Virus record (IMG/VR): IMGVR_UViG_3300035670_000044 | Coordinates: 1-64,000 of that record | Strand: one strand, 5' to 3' | From: a virus | DNA: 64,000 bases | Shown here: positions 1 through 6,430 of the stretch, piece by piece | Numbering within the stretch: the stretch's first letter is position 1 | Layout of the letters: every line of letters begins with the position of its first letter | Notes under the pieces: model-generated | Databases searched by the model: none | The model's input: only the letters and a program-made list of their open reading frames with translations | Told to the model about the DNA's origin: nothing | Made by a program: the position numbers and the translations under genes

Positions 1-138
1 GGTGAGGATGATCGGGAGGATGGAGCTGGCGGGGGTTTCCTGGTGGTTTTCTCGGTACTCCGAGATGTGGGAGATGATGGGGTCGAAGGAGGTGCCGCCG
101 CCGCCGATCAGGCGGAAGGATGTGGCAGTAGGTGAAAG
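1..138 (-). pseudogene. VWA-domain (DUF2201-like metallopeptidase) fragment
   Basis: Read on the minus strand, 138 down to 1 encodes SFRLIGGGGTSFDPIISHIS and runs on off the window. The GGGGTSFDP stretch is typical of the C-terminal VWA domain of DUF2201/COG3864 putative metallopeptidases. The frame is closed by a TAG at 141-139 immediately upstream, with no ATG, GTG or TTG between it and the conserved motif. The N-terminal half, including the MIDAS DxSxS region, is therefore missing. It may be a broken gene, a rearrangement junction, or a downstream exon, since this phage carries self-splicing introns. The family call is from the motif only. Confidence 0.45.
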
Positions 139-224
139 CTATGTGTATAGTAGAACAGTTGACGGCCCCAGGGTGTGCGTGAAAAACCGAGCCGAGGTAA
201 GTACAGATCTGATACGAGGTCCTC

Positions 225-242
225 TCCCCTTAAGCTTTCAAC
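225..242 (-). promoter_or_regulatory. GTTGAAAGC late-type promoter, minus strand
   Basis: GTTGAAAGC is read on the minus strand from 242, followed by TTAAGGGG rather than a clean TAGA. It points toward the VWA fragment. It is weaker than the copies before virion genes. Confidence 0.35.
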
Positions 243-285
243 AAAGGGGGTATGATAATATGGTGAGGTATATGTTGGGATGGTA

Positions 286-483
286 ATGACCCCCGAAAGA
301 GTTAAAGAAATCTGTATACCTTACGGTCTTAAGTTAATGCCTCAGTGGCGATCGGACTCTTATATTGTTTATAATAAAACTGAGTACGGAGTGAGGTATG
401 CCTTTAAAGTAATCAAGGGTACGTCCGAGGAAGAGTTGGAGAGGATGGCGATTGCCTGGTCCTTGAAAAACTCGTTCCAGTAA
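286..483 (+). CDS. Small array paralogue 1 (YGL family)
   Basis: A 65-residue protein that opens a run of about 16 related small genes. It shows the family layout: an N-terminal helix ending in ICIPYGLKL, a variable beta-rich middle, and a C-terminal acidic helix EEELERMAIAWSLKNSF. I recognise no characterised family. A start at 280 (MVM) is also possible; 286 was chosen because it puts the family helix near the N terminus, as in the other copies. Function is unknown. Position at an early-promoter-driven end of the genome and fast divergence suggest a host-takeover or counter-defence role, which is inference. Confidence 0.6.
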   Translation: MTPERVKEICIPYGLKLMPQWRSDSYIVYNKTEYGVRYAFKVIKGTSEEELERMAIAWSLKNSFQ

Positions 484-513
484 GGGGTGGGCTATGTGCG
501 CCTAACGGCGCGA

Positions 514-538
514 GCCGGCCCGGCTTCGCCGGGACCGG
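514..538 (+). terminator. GC hairpin between array genes 1 and 2
   Basis: CCCGGC-TTC-GCCGGG at 519-533 is flanked by an outer CCGG/CCGG pair. There is no T-run, so it may be a weak terminator or an RNA stabiliser rather than a full intrinsic terminator. Confidence 0.35.
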
Positions 539-556
539 GAACGGATCGGGACGGGT

Positions 557-566
557 GTGCTAGGGT
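557..566 (+). promoter_or_regulatory. Host-type extended -10 promoter
   Basis: GTGCTAGGGT matches the extended -10 pattern TGnTAnnnT that recurs before early genes here. It sits just upstream of array gene 2, which would have a very short leader. Confidence 0.45.
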
Positions 567-569
567 GAT

Positions 570-809
570 GTGGTATACGTCGGTGAAGTGGTGGATTTAG
601 ACCAAGCCAGAGAAATCTGTGAACCTTACGGTCTTAGGGTCGAACGTGGGTATCCTTTTTCATTCATCTACTTCGAATATGTGGCTTATGGTCCTCATGA
701 CTTAGGAGGTACCTATTCCTTTCTCATTCACGAAGACATGTCTGCAGAAGAGTTAGATAAGCTAGCACTAACCTGGTCTATAGAAAACTCCTTTGCCCCG
801 TCAACCTGA
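570..809 (+). CDS. Small array paralogue 2 (YGL family)
   Basis: 79 residues with a GTG start. The helix QAREICEPYGLRV is followed by an aromatic-rich middle and the C-terminal helix AEELDKLALTWSIENSF. It is the copy most like paralogue 1 in its conserved ends. Later GTG codons at 585 and 588 are alternative starts. No known function. Confidence 0.6.
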   Translation: MVYVGEVVDLDQAREICEPYGLRVERGYPFSFIYFEYVAYGPHDLGGTYSFLIHEDMSAEELDKLALTWSIENSFAPST

Positions 810-813
810 AATC

Positions 814-1047
814 ATGCAACACTCCGACCTAAAAGAAATGTGCGGTAGGTATGGGTTACACGTATCATTGGATATGATGGGCATAAATTTAGCATACTCT
901 ATCAGGTATCCGGGTAGTGGAACCTGGACACTAGACGGGCCGCCACTCGCAACTATTACCACTACGGAGCTTTACGAGATGTCTGACAACGAGCTGGAAG
1001 AACTGGTGGTAGACTGCAGTGTGAGGTCGATGGAGGGGTTGTGCTAG
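814..1047 (+). CDS. Small array paralogue 3 (YGL family)
   Basis: 77 residues from the ATG at 814; the in-frame TTG at 793 would overlap the previous gene. It contains LKEMCGRYGLHV near the N terminus and DNELEELVVDCSVRSM near the C terminus. The stop codon lies inside the next GTGCTAGGGT promoter, so the protein ends in Cys-stop. Function unknown. Confidence 0.6.
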   Translation: MQHSDLKEMCGRYGLHVSLDMMGINLAYSIRYPGSGTWTLDGPPLATITTTELYEMSDNELEELVVDCSVRSMEGLC

Positions 1048-1050
1048 GGT
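1041..1050 (+). promoter_or_regulatory. Host-type extended -10 promoter embedded in a stop codon
   Basis: GTGCTAGGGT spans the TGC-TAG end of array gene 3 and precedes array gene 4 at 1074, giving a plausible leader of about 15-20 nt. Confidence 0.5.
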
Positions 1051-1073
1051 GGTAATAGTTTACCGGTGGGTCC

Positions 1074-1343
1074 ATGGCTTCTGAATCCAGGCTCAGGGAG
1101 GTTTGTAGGAGATACGGCTTAAGGGCAGGGTTATTACAGTACGGACGAGTTTTCGTTAGGTCCAATTCAAACTATAGCTATTTCATCGAGGAGTTGGATT
1201 GGCTATCTCTAACTGATGAGGAGTTAGAGGAAATAGCTGTCTCCTGGTCACTAAGGTTATCTTTTGAGGACAACCCGACTTACCATACTAATCTCTGTCA
1301 AGAAATTTTTTTACCCGATGGACCTAAAACCTGTACTCTTTAA
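1074..1343 (+). CDS. Small array paralogue 4 (YGL family)
   Basis: 89 residues. LREVCRRYGLRAG and DEELEEIAVSWSLRLSF mark the family ends. About 23 extra residues follow the usual C-terminal helix and overlap the next gene by 26 nt, which suggests a lost stop codon or read-through of the original end. No characterised relatives recognised. Confidence 0.6.
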   Translation: MASESRLREVCRRYGLRAGLLQYGRVFVRSNSNYSYFIEELDWLSLTDEELEEIAVSWSLRLSFEDNPTYHTNLCQEIFLPDGPKTCTL

Positions 1344-1542
1344 GTATAACTTACGTGTTGTTGTAAGTAACTCTCGCCACTATTTTTTCCCAAGAGATTG
1401 TGGATACTCCGACGATTGGTTATACTTTTTTGGGGAGAATTTGGGATGCCTACGCACGGATGAGCTACTGTCCATGTCGGATGAGGAGCTGGAGGAGTTT
1501 GCAGTCGGCTGCAGCATACGGTCCATGTGCCCGGAGTGCTAG
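1318..1542 (+). CDS. Small array paralogue 5 (YGL family)
   Basis: 74 residues from the ATG at 1318. The in-frame TTG at 1264 would lie deep in the previous gene. The N-terminal helix is reduced (MDLKPVLFKYNLRV), but the C-terminal DEELEEFAVGCSIRSM closely matches paralogue 3. It ends Cys-stop in a promoter, as paralogue 3 does. Function unknown. Confidence 0.55.
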   Translation: MDLKPVLFKYNLRVVVSNSRHYFFPRDCGYSDDWLYFFGENLGCLRTDELLSMSDEELEEFAVGCSIRSMCPEC

Positions 1543-1545
1543 GAT
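1536..1545 (+). promoter_or_regulatory. Host-type extended -10 promoter embedded in a stop codon
   Basis: GTGCTAGGAT overlaps the TGC-TAG stop of array gene 5 and leads into array gene 6. It has the same arrangement as the copy at 1041. Confidence 0.5.
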
Positions 1546-1566
1546 GGTGTGGAACTTGGGTTTAAA

Positions 1567-1797
1567 ATGGCCAGTATAGAGGAAGTTAGAAAGGCTTGCG
1601 AGACTCACGGGTTGACAGTGAGTTGGAGAATGTCCCTCTACTGGGCAGTATTTCGACCTATGACAGGGGGCACAATCTTTCTTTTCAATCCCTGGGACGT
1701 GGTAGACCCTGAATTGGCCGCCATGGAGTGGTCCGTGGAAGAAATTTTTACAGATCCCGAGAGCAGGGTTTTCCCTAAGATTTGGAAACCATCATGA
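1567..1797 (+). CDS. Small array paralogue 6 (YGL family)
   Basis: 76 residues from the ATG at 1567; a GTG at 1549 is possible. VRKACETHGLTVSW replaces the usual YGL with HGL, and the C-terminal helix is ELAAMEWSVEEIF followed by a short tail. The stop overlaps the next start (ATGA), indicating translational coupling. Confidence 0.6.
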   Translation: MASIEEVRKACETHGLTVSWRMSLYWAVFRPMTGGTIFLFNPWDVVDPELAAMEWSVEEIFTDPESRVFPKIWKPS

Positions 1798-2012
1798 CCC
1801 TCCGTATCGACCAAAAGGAGGAACTTATTCGGGAGCTGTGCGAGCAATACGGGTTATCGTTTATGTACACTTGGGGGAGGTATTACATCTCAGTGAATGG
1901 TAAAGAGGAGTCGTGGATTATTGATTTTACCCGGGTGGATCTGTCCTTGTGGGACTCTGATCAGATTGAGGAAAAAGTGTTAAGCTTGGTTCTGAGGTAC
2001 GGGTTGTGGTGA
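1794..2012 (+). CDS. Small array paralogue 7 (YGL family)
   Basis: 72 residues. The start shares ATGA with the previous stop. IRELCEQYGLSFMY is the family helix and QIEEKVLSLVLRYGLW the C-terminal helix. The stop is fused to the next start as TGATG. Function unknown. Confidence 0.6.
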   Translation: MTLRIDQKEELIRELCEQYGLSFMYTWGRYYISVNGKEESWIIDFTRVDLSLWDSDQIEEKVLSLVLRYGLW

Positions 2013-2281
2013 TGGACAATTGTCGTCTAAACTGTATGTGCGTGAGCAGTAGGGCTTTGGCTCACGATATCGCATACGAGTACGGATTATTGTTTGAGTT
2101 TACGCGCCAGAAGGCATCGGATAAATGTACGGGGCTGGTAGTAAGTGCGTATAGGGGGGGCATTTCCCTGGATACTAAGCTTGAAACCCTCTCGGCTGAA
2201 CAATTCAATGCGATGACAATACACGAACTGAGAGAAATGTGCGAGTATTGGAAAATGCTGAAGGTATTTAGCTGTGGCTGA
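2012..2281 (+). CDS. Small array paralogue 8 (YGL family)
   Basis: 89 residues from the ATG at 2012, sharing its A with the previous stop. AHDIAYEYGLLFEF is the family helix; the C-terminal helix HELREMCEYWKMLKVF is more diverged. Overlaps the start of the next, frameshifted, copy. Confidence 0.55.
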   Translation: MDNCRLNCMCVSSRALAHDIAYEYGLLFEFTRQKASDKCTGLVVSAYRGGISLDTKLETLSAEQFNAMTIHELREMCEYWKMLKVFSCG

Positions 2282-2502
2282 TTTAAACCCATTTGAGAAA
2301 GTAATTAGTGTCCTGGTTTCGGTCCCGGGGGTGGAATGGGACATCGTTGATTATGAACTCCCCGGGGGCAAAATTTTTGTATTGGTGTAAAGGTAATTAT
2401 GATAAGATAGAATGCCTCTCGGAGGCAGATGCTCTGATTTTGACAAGTAATGAACTGGAAATACTCTCCTTGGAGTTGACGTTCGGATCGAATCGGGTAT
2501 GA
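2274..2502 (+). pseudogene. Small array paralogue 9, frameshifted
   Basis: A GTG at 2274 opens a frame reading NPFEKVISVLVSVPGVEWD, which aligns with FSRIIEVLDSVPGVHHD in the copy at 2740. It stops at a TAA soon after an AAAATTTTT tract near 2370. The C-terminal family half, ending LTSNELEILSLELTFG, continues in the +1 frame to 2502. One base lost or gained in the G5 or A4T5 tract would explain it; recoding or a sequencing error are alternatives. Written as a broken gene. Confidence 0.5.
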
Positions 2503-2747
2503 TGAGTAAACTGTCAATTTTCAGAGCCATGTACCAAAGATTTTACGAGTTCACAAGGCTCTTAGATAACCTGGGAGTGGCCTGGGGATTCTATCCCTCT
2601 GAAGAATGGGAAAGTTTGAAAGATTACTGCGTCTGGGTCGGCAAACACGGGGTCAACGGAAACCACTACGGGGTTGGTGAAATTGACTCAATGTCCGATG
2701 AGGAGTTTACTTACTTAACCCTGGAGCTTACCTTCACCCATGAGTAA
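2499..2747 (+). CDS. Small array paralogue 10
   Basis: 82 residues, start overlapping the previous stop (ATGATG). It belongs to a second sub-branch with LLDNLGVAWGFY in place of the CxxYGL helix and DEEFTYLTLELTF at the C terminus. Tightly coupled to the next gene through an 8-nt overlap. Function unknown. Confidence 0.6.
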   Translation: MMSKLSIFRAMYQRFYEFTRLLDNLGVAWGFYPSEEWESLKDYCVWVGKHGVNGNHYGVGEIDSMSDEEFTYLTLELTFTHE

Positions 2748-2973
2748 CAGACACGATTCTTTCTCCAGAATAATCGAGGTCCTGGACTCTGTCCCGGGGG
2801 TACATCACGACTTCACGGTTCAACCTTTCATTCCACTCTGTGTTGATCTGGTGTTCTGGAGGATGAGCTCCACGGGCACTATATACACAGTGGTGACTGA
2901 AAAGCAAGCCGAGGAGATCACCGACGAGGAGCTGGCCAGTCTGGCTATCGAGTTGACTTTCGGCCAGGGTTAG
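2740..2973 (+). CDS. Small array paralogue 11
   Basis: 77 residues, sub-branch with IIEVLDSVPGVHHDF and DEELASLAIELTFGQG. It is the intact counterpart of the frameshifted copy at 2274. Starts inside the end of paralogue 10. Confidence 0.6.
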   Translation: MSNRHDSFSRIIEVLDSVPGVHHDFTVQPFIPLCVDLVFWRMSSTGTIYTVVTEKQAEEITDEELASLAIELTFGQG

Positions 2974-3002
2974 GGTAAAATCGGGACTGGTCAGAGAAGA
3001 AC

Positions 3003-3206
3003 GTGACACGTCCATCCAAAGACAAGATTGACACCGTCAAAAAGTTGTGCTCGGGGTACGGTTTTGAGGCGATACCCGGTCACTTTTTCTTCTACCTTCG
3101 TTCCGAAGGTAGACGCATAGTAGGTTACCTGGATTACCAGTACAATGACTGGAATCAAATGGAAGAGATCATTGCTGAACTGGCCGTTAGAGGGGCGTTT
3201 AAGTAA
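3003..3206 (+). CDS. Small array paralogue 12 (YGL family)
   Basis: 67 residues, GTG start preceded by GAGAAG. It returns to the YGF/YGL type with VKKLCSGYGFEAIPG and the C-terminal helix EEIIAELAVRGAFK. The stop is fused to the next start as TAATG. Confidence 0.6.
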   Translation: MTRPSKDKIDTVKKLCSGYGFEAIPGHFFFYLRSEGRRIVGYLDYQYNDWNQMEEIIAELAVRGAFK

Positions 3207-3466
3207 TGAACTGGATGTACCAGAGGGGGTTAGTTTGGGAAGAGACTACGCGTCAGTTAGATAGTGTTTGTGACCGTTTGGGTCTTAGATGGTACTGCAA
3301 GATAAGCACTGCCGAGGTGATATTTCACCGGTCAAACCCTGTTGAGCATAATCTCGCGGTGTGTTTTGGAAGCCCGGATTACAGTATAATGAGGGAATCA
3401 GCAATGTGGATGACCAGTAGTCAGATAGAAAGTATCCTTAGAGGGTGGTTGGATCATGGGGTTTAA
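3206..3466 (+). CDS. Small array paralogue 13 (YGL family)
   Basis: 86 residues. QLDSVCDRLGLRWYCK is recognisable as the family helix, and the C-terminal end QIESILRGWLDHGV is diverged. Overlaps the next gene by 11 nt. Function unknown. Confidence 0.55.
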   Translation: MNWMYQRGLVWEETTRQLDSVCDRLGLRWYCKISTAEVIFHRSNPVEHNLAVCFGSPDYSIMRESAMWMTSSQIESILRGWLDHGV

Positions 3467-3722
3467 TCAAAATAGGTTAACACGATGGGTGTGGCGAATC
3501 ATGCCCACGGCCCTTCGCTACTATTTTCTGGAAAAGTTGTGCGAGAGAAACAGTTGTACAATATTCAAAAGCGAGCGCAGAAGATACGAACACGAAGTTG
3601 ACGTATGGTATATATCTGGGGGGGACATTGTGGGGTATGTCGGATCGATAAACCCCTTCGACGACTGGGAAAACATCGAGAAGTCTGTGCTAGAATACTC
3701 CGTAATCAGTACTTTTAGGTAG
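3456..3722 (+). CDS. Small array paralogue 14
   Basis: 88 residues, start inside the end of paralogue 13; an internal ATG at 3501 is an alternative. EKLCERNSCTIF is a degenerate family helix and WENIEKSVLEYSVISTF resembles the C-terminal helix of paralogue 12. A promoter-like GTGCTAGAAT lies in its 3' end. Confidence 0.55.
   Translation: MGFNQNRLTRWVWRIMPTALRYYFLEKLCERNSCTIFKSERRRYEHEVDVWYISGGDIVGYVGSINPFDDWENIEKSVLEYSVISTFR
3687..3696 (+). promoter_or_regulatory. Host-type extended -10 promoter
   Basis: GTGCTAGAAT lies inside the end of array gene 14 and would drive array genes 15 and 16. Confidence 0.45.
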
Positions 3723-3967
3723 TGGGAGACGGTGATATCGGCAACTACGACCGGTTGCGCGAATTGTGCAAAGAGTATGGGCTAGTGGCTATCCGGGATG
3801 ATAATTCGGCAAAGTGGGTGTTGGGGACATTAGCCCCTGGCTCGGACTGGGAGTATGTTCGGGTCGCTCAGGTGTCAGACATGGACTTGCACTACACGCC
3901 GTGGAGACTAGTAGAAAAACGCACCGTTACGGCCATTCTGGATCGGAGTTTTACCGAACATGTTTAA
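3722..3967 (+). CDS. Small array paralogue 15 (YGL family)
   Basis: 81 residues, GTG start sharing the G of the previous TAG. LRELCKEYGLVAIRD is a near-consensus family helix. The C-terminal helix is replaced by LVEKRTVTAILDRSFTEHV. Overlaps the next gene by 8 nt. Confidence 0.55.
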   Translation: MGDGDIGNYDRLRELCKEYGLVAIRDDNSAKWVLGTLAPGSDWEYVRVAQVSDMDLHYTPWRLVEKRTVTAILDRSFTEHV

Positions 3968-4205
3968 TTGGGAGGACTGGGTATTCCGGTCGGTATATAA
4001 ACATTCCCCACTGCCCAACCCCCGGGTTGCCCAGGAGTGCGAGAAATATGGCATGCGGGCAGTCTTCGACAGGAGTAGCCGAAGGTATCTGATCGGTAGC
4101 GGAGACACCCTGTACGGGTCAGTCGGTGACAGGCTTAGCGAGACGGACCTGGAAGACGCCATCGCCGAGTTATTTGTCACCGGGCCGTTCAGAAGTATCC
4201 CATAA
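3960..4205 (+). CDS. Small array paralogue 16 (YGL family), end of array
   Basis: 81 residues. AQECEKYGMRAVFD is the family helix and DLEDAIAELFVTGPF the C-terminal helix, close to paralogue 12. Last copy; its 3' end overlaps the convergent minus-strand gene by 36 nt. Confidence 0.55.
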   Translation: MFNWEDWVFRSVYKHSPLPNPRVAQECEKYGMRAVFDRSSRRYLIGSGDTLYGSVGDRLSETDLEDAIAELFVTGPFRSIP

Positions 4206-4358
4206 CCAATTCGGTAGCAAACCCCCCACCGCCCCATCGAGTTGTCGCACCAGCAAGCGCCCTAGCCGGATCGCTATGGGCTTTACCACCACCTCAGCCA
4301 GCATTACTCCGGCGAATGAAGCCAGGGCCGTATGGACGTCGGATACAACCGGTGTCAC
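4170..4358 (-). CDS. Small membrane-like protein, unknown
   Basis: 62 residues, GTG start overlapping the previous stop (GTGA). The N-terminal half ALASFAGVMLAEVVV is hydrophobic enough for a short membrane segment. Convergent with the paralogue array. No family recognised; short length and overlap with a + strand gene lower the confidence. Confidence 0.4.
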   Translation of the reverse strand: MTPVVSDVHTALASFAGVMLAEVVVKPIAIRLGRLLVRQLDGAVGGLLPNWLWDTSERPGDK

Positions 4359-4567
4359 TTGACCAGGCCGGCAGGTGCGTGGCAGTCCGTAAGCCTGTAT
4401 ATGAGCTCGTAGCCCGGCTCTAGGGATCGGTGGCTCTTAGGGCGTGTAGGAAGGGCTAGCAGGTCCTCGTACACGTCGGTACGGGTCGTATACACAACAA
4501 CCTCGGCGGCGTCGTAGTCGTACGAGATAGCGGTTTCGGCGTAAAGCTCGGGTGCGGGAGTCTCCAT
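4355..4567 (-). CDS. Hypothetical acidic small protein
   Basis: 70 residues, ATG start with AGGGG just upstream. Acidic and tyrosine-rich N terminus, translationally coupled to the gene at 4170-4358. A GTGAAAGC element upstream is a one-base variant of the late promoter. Function unknown. Confidence 0.45.
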   Translation of the reverse strand: METPAPELYAETAISYDYDAAEVVVYTTRTDVYEDLLALPTRPKSHRSLEPGYELIYRLTDCHAPAGLVK

Positions 4568-4715
4568 CCCCTGCTTTCACCGGATTCGCCCCGCCCCCGT
4601 ATCACCACCTGGATTGTGTCAAAACAGCCCCTTAGCCAAACCCAAAGGAAAAGTCCCCGCAACCTCCCATACGCCCATTATTAATCTTTACTAAATAAAA
4701 AGGATATATATATAC

Positions 4716-4961
4716 ATGGGTTTAGGGGGAGCGGCGACTTGGGTGAGGGTTGATTTCTGGGAAAATTTCAACCCAGTCATAGCAAGCGATCTGGGGGAAG
4801 CATTTTACCCAGACACCCGATACAGGGGGTTGTCTCACGCTCTACCTGGGGGGGGCGAGATTTTCTATCAAAACACCCCAAAGAAAACTACGACCGATTG
4901 GGGTCAGAATTTTGAGAATTCCGGGGTAAACCGGCCCGCTAGCGATATAAAAAAGTCTTAA
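4716..4961 (+). CDS. Possible small protein, unknown
   Basis: 81-residue open frame with AAGGA 13 nt upstream of its ATG and aromatic-rich content (RVDFWENFNPV). Codon composition differs from neighbours and nothing is recognisable. It may be chance in a G-rich spacer. Confidence 0.25.
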   Translation: MGLGGAATWVRVDFWENFNPVIASDLGEAFYPDTRYRGLSHALPGGGEIFYQNTPKKTTTDWGQNFENSGVNRPASDIKKS

Positions 4962-5243
4962 CCTCAGTTAGGTCATCTTTGGGATACAGATGATGGTCAA
5001 ATTGGGGTCTAAAGGTGGGGTAAATATCCATGTTTTGATACTAAATTTCACTTTTTGATAATTATAATGTTTTGCTACCAGCCCCATTTTCCGACCATTT
5101 CCCCAAACCCCTTGCACCATGGTGTATTTCAGCCATCTGACCCCCCTGCTGGGTTTGGGGTCTCCTCATGCCGTCTGTTTGCGTTTAATTGAGAAAAAAA
5201 ATCCCCCACAGGTTTTGGTGATAGCTTATCAGAGGGGGTTATC

Positions 5244-5253
5244 GTGCTATACT
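5244..5253 (+). promoter_or_regulatory. Host-type extended -10 promoter
   Basis: GTGCTATACT lies about 30 nt before the 368-residue gene, the best -10 match of the class (TATACT). The palindrome GATAGCTTATC just upstream could be an operator. Confidence 0.55.
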
Positions 5254-5284
5254 GACCCCGGAGCCATTTTTCTATCATTTCACT

Positions 5285-6391
5285 ATGACCCTGCCCAGAC
5301 ACGCCAAACAGATTTTTGATGAGCCCTACCCCAGCATCACCTGGCTCAGATCCATGACCAAGGAGAATTTGCTCCTGGCCCTTCTGGAGATGAAACGAAC
5401 GTACTCCGAGGATTCGATGAGGGTGAAGGAGATGGAGCACACCCTGGCGATGGCCGAGATCGACATTAGAAAGCTCGAGCTTCAGTCCAAGCTGGAGGCC
5501 ACCAACAAAATGATCCAGTACGGGGTAGAGATCAAAGAGCACCAGTATGGACCTAAGGCCATCGGTGACTTTGCATCGATCTGGAACGGGGAGAGCGTTA
5601 AGAACACAGTCAAACCCCTTTCCGACTCCGACCTCTCCGAGCGGGCTAACTTGGCCGAGGAGCAGGGGATTGTCTGGAACCTGCAGAACAAACGACCGGG
5701 GCGGGAGTCTACTATCCGAAAGAAAGTGGAGGAGTGGGAGAAAGGATTGGATCGAGGGTTGAATGCCAACCTCACTATCTACGCTGCCAGAAGTGCGGAG
5801 GCGATCAGGTCATCAGGATCGGATTACCGGGCCTTTATGACTGGCCTATGTATGCAAATGGAGCAGCGGTTGGGTAAGGGACCTCAGCACAAGTACCTAG
5901 TGCCGAGGTTCAAGAATATATCCAAACAGTACCGTCAGACACTGCCGGTCGTACAAGACCCGCCTGAGGCTGCCAAACCCGCCGAGGATACGTCTCGATC
6001 CGTTATCGAGCTCATTTACACCGAGTGGCTTGGCAAAGGTTACAAGCAGGAGCTCAGGGACTTTGATGACCGCGAGGGCACTTTCTCCCAGGAGCAGTTC
6101 TCCAACTACCTGGAGAAACACGCCGAAATTCTACGCAATCTCGACCCAGACGAAAGCGTCCGAGACCTTAAATTTTCGTCCCGAGTACTCTGGGACACAT
6201 TCCAAAGATCAACATATCACCTCATCAAAGACCGTATCGACTGGCACATCCCCTGCAGGAGGAGCGAAGAGCTTTGCATGTTCAGAGATGTGTACCAGGA
6301 GTATAAAAAGGTCGAGGAATCCCGCAAGGCGTACAACGAAATGATGCACGCCTGGTGGATTCAAATGTGCGACAGGTTGGGGTTGAAGTAG
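5285..6391 (+). CDS. Hypothetical protein with N-terminal coiled coil
   Basis: 368 residues, ATG start shortly after a promoter. Residues about 35-85 are a charged amphipathic helix likely to form a coiled coil; the C-terminal two thirds are mixed helical with a Trp- and Cys-containing end (HAWWIQMCDRLGLK). No signal peptide or membrane segment. No domain recognised. Stands alone between a spacer and a strong convergent terminator, so it is its own transcription unit and probably early. Confidence 0.75.
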   Translation: MTLPRHAKQIFDEPYPSITWLRSMTKENLLLALLEMKRTYSEDSMRVKEMEHTLAMAEIDIRKLELQSKLEATNKMIQYGVEIKEHQYGPKAIGDFASIWNGESVKNTVKPLSDSDLSERANLAEEQGIVWNLQNKRPGRESTIRKKVEEWEKGLDRGLNANLTIYAARSAEAIRSSGSDYRAFMTGLCMQMEQRLGKGPQHKYLVPRFKNISKQYRQTLPVVQDPPEAAKPAEDTSRSVIELIYTEWLGKGYKQELRDFDDREGTFSQEQFSNYLEKHAEILRNLDPDESVRDLKFSSRVLWDTFQRSTYHLIKDRIDWHIPCRRSEELCMFRDVYQEYKKVEESRKAYNEMMHAWWIQMCDRLGLK

Positions 6392-6393
6392 AC

Positions 6394-6426
6394 CGAGGGG
6401 GGGGGGAAGGTTAACCCCCCCCCCTT
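6394..6426. terminator. Bidirectional G10/C10 hairpin terminator
   Basis: Ten G at 6397-6406 and ten C at 6415-6424 enclose AAGGTTAA. It lies between the converging stop codons at 6391 and 6431 and forms a very stable stem in either transcript. Confidence 0.65.
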
Positions 6427-6430
6427 CTCA

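Larger units (their letters stand above)
4568..5284. other. Mostly non-coding AT-rich spacer, possible origin or control region
   Basis: About 700 nt with no convincing long gene. It contains an alternating AT tract near 4700-4715, two copies of TTTTGATA at about 5033-5060 in a very AT-rich patch, runs of GGGG/CCCC, and an imperfect palindrome GATAGCTTATC near 5220. It separates leftward from rightward transcription, a setting suitable for an origin or regulatory hub, but nothing proves one. Confidence 0.3.

Noticed and set aside
2-286. 94-residue + strand frame at the left edge
   Set aside because: Its Pro run is the antisense of the GGGGTSFDP motif of the VWA fragment, and its 3' part spans a promoter.
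5119-5319. 66-residue + strand frame
   Set aside because: Runs across the promoter and start of the 368-residue gene with no recognisable content.
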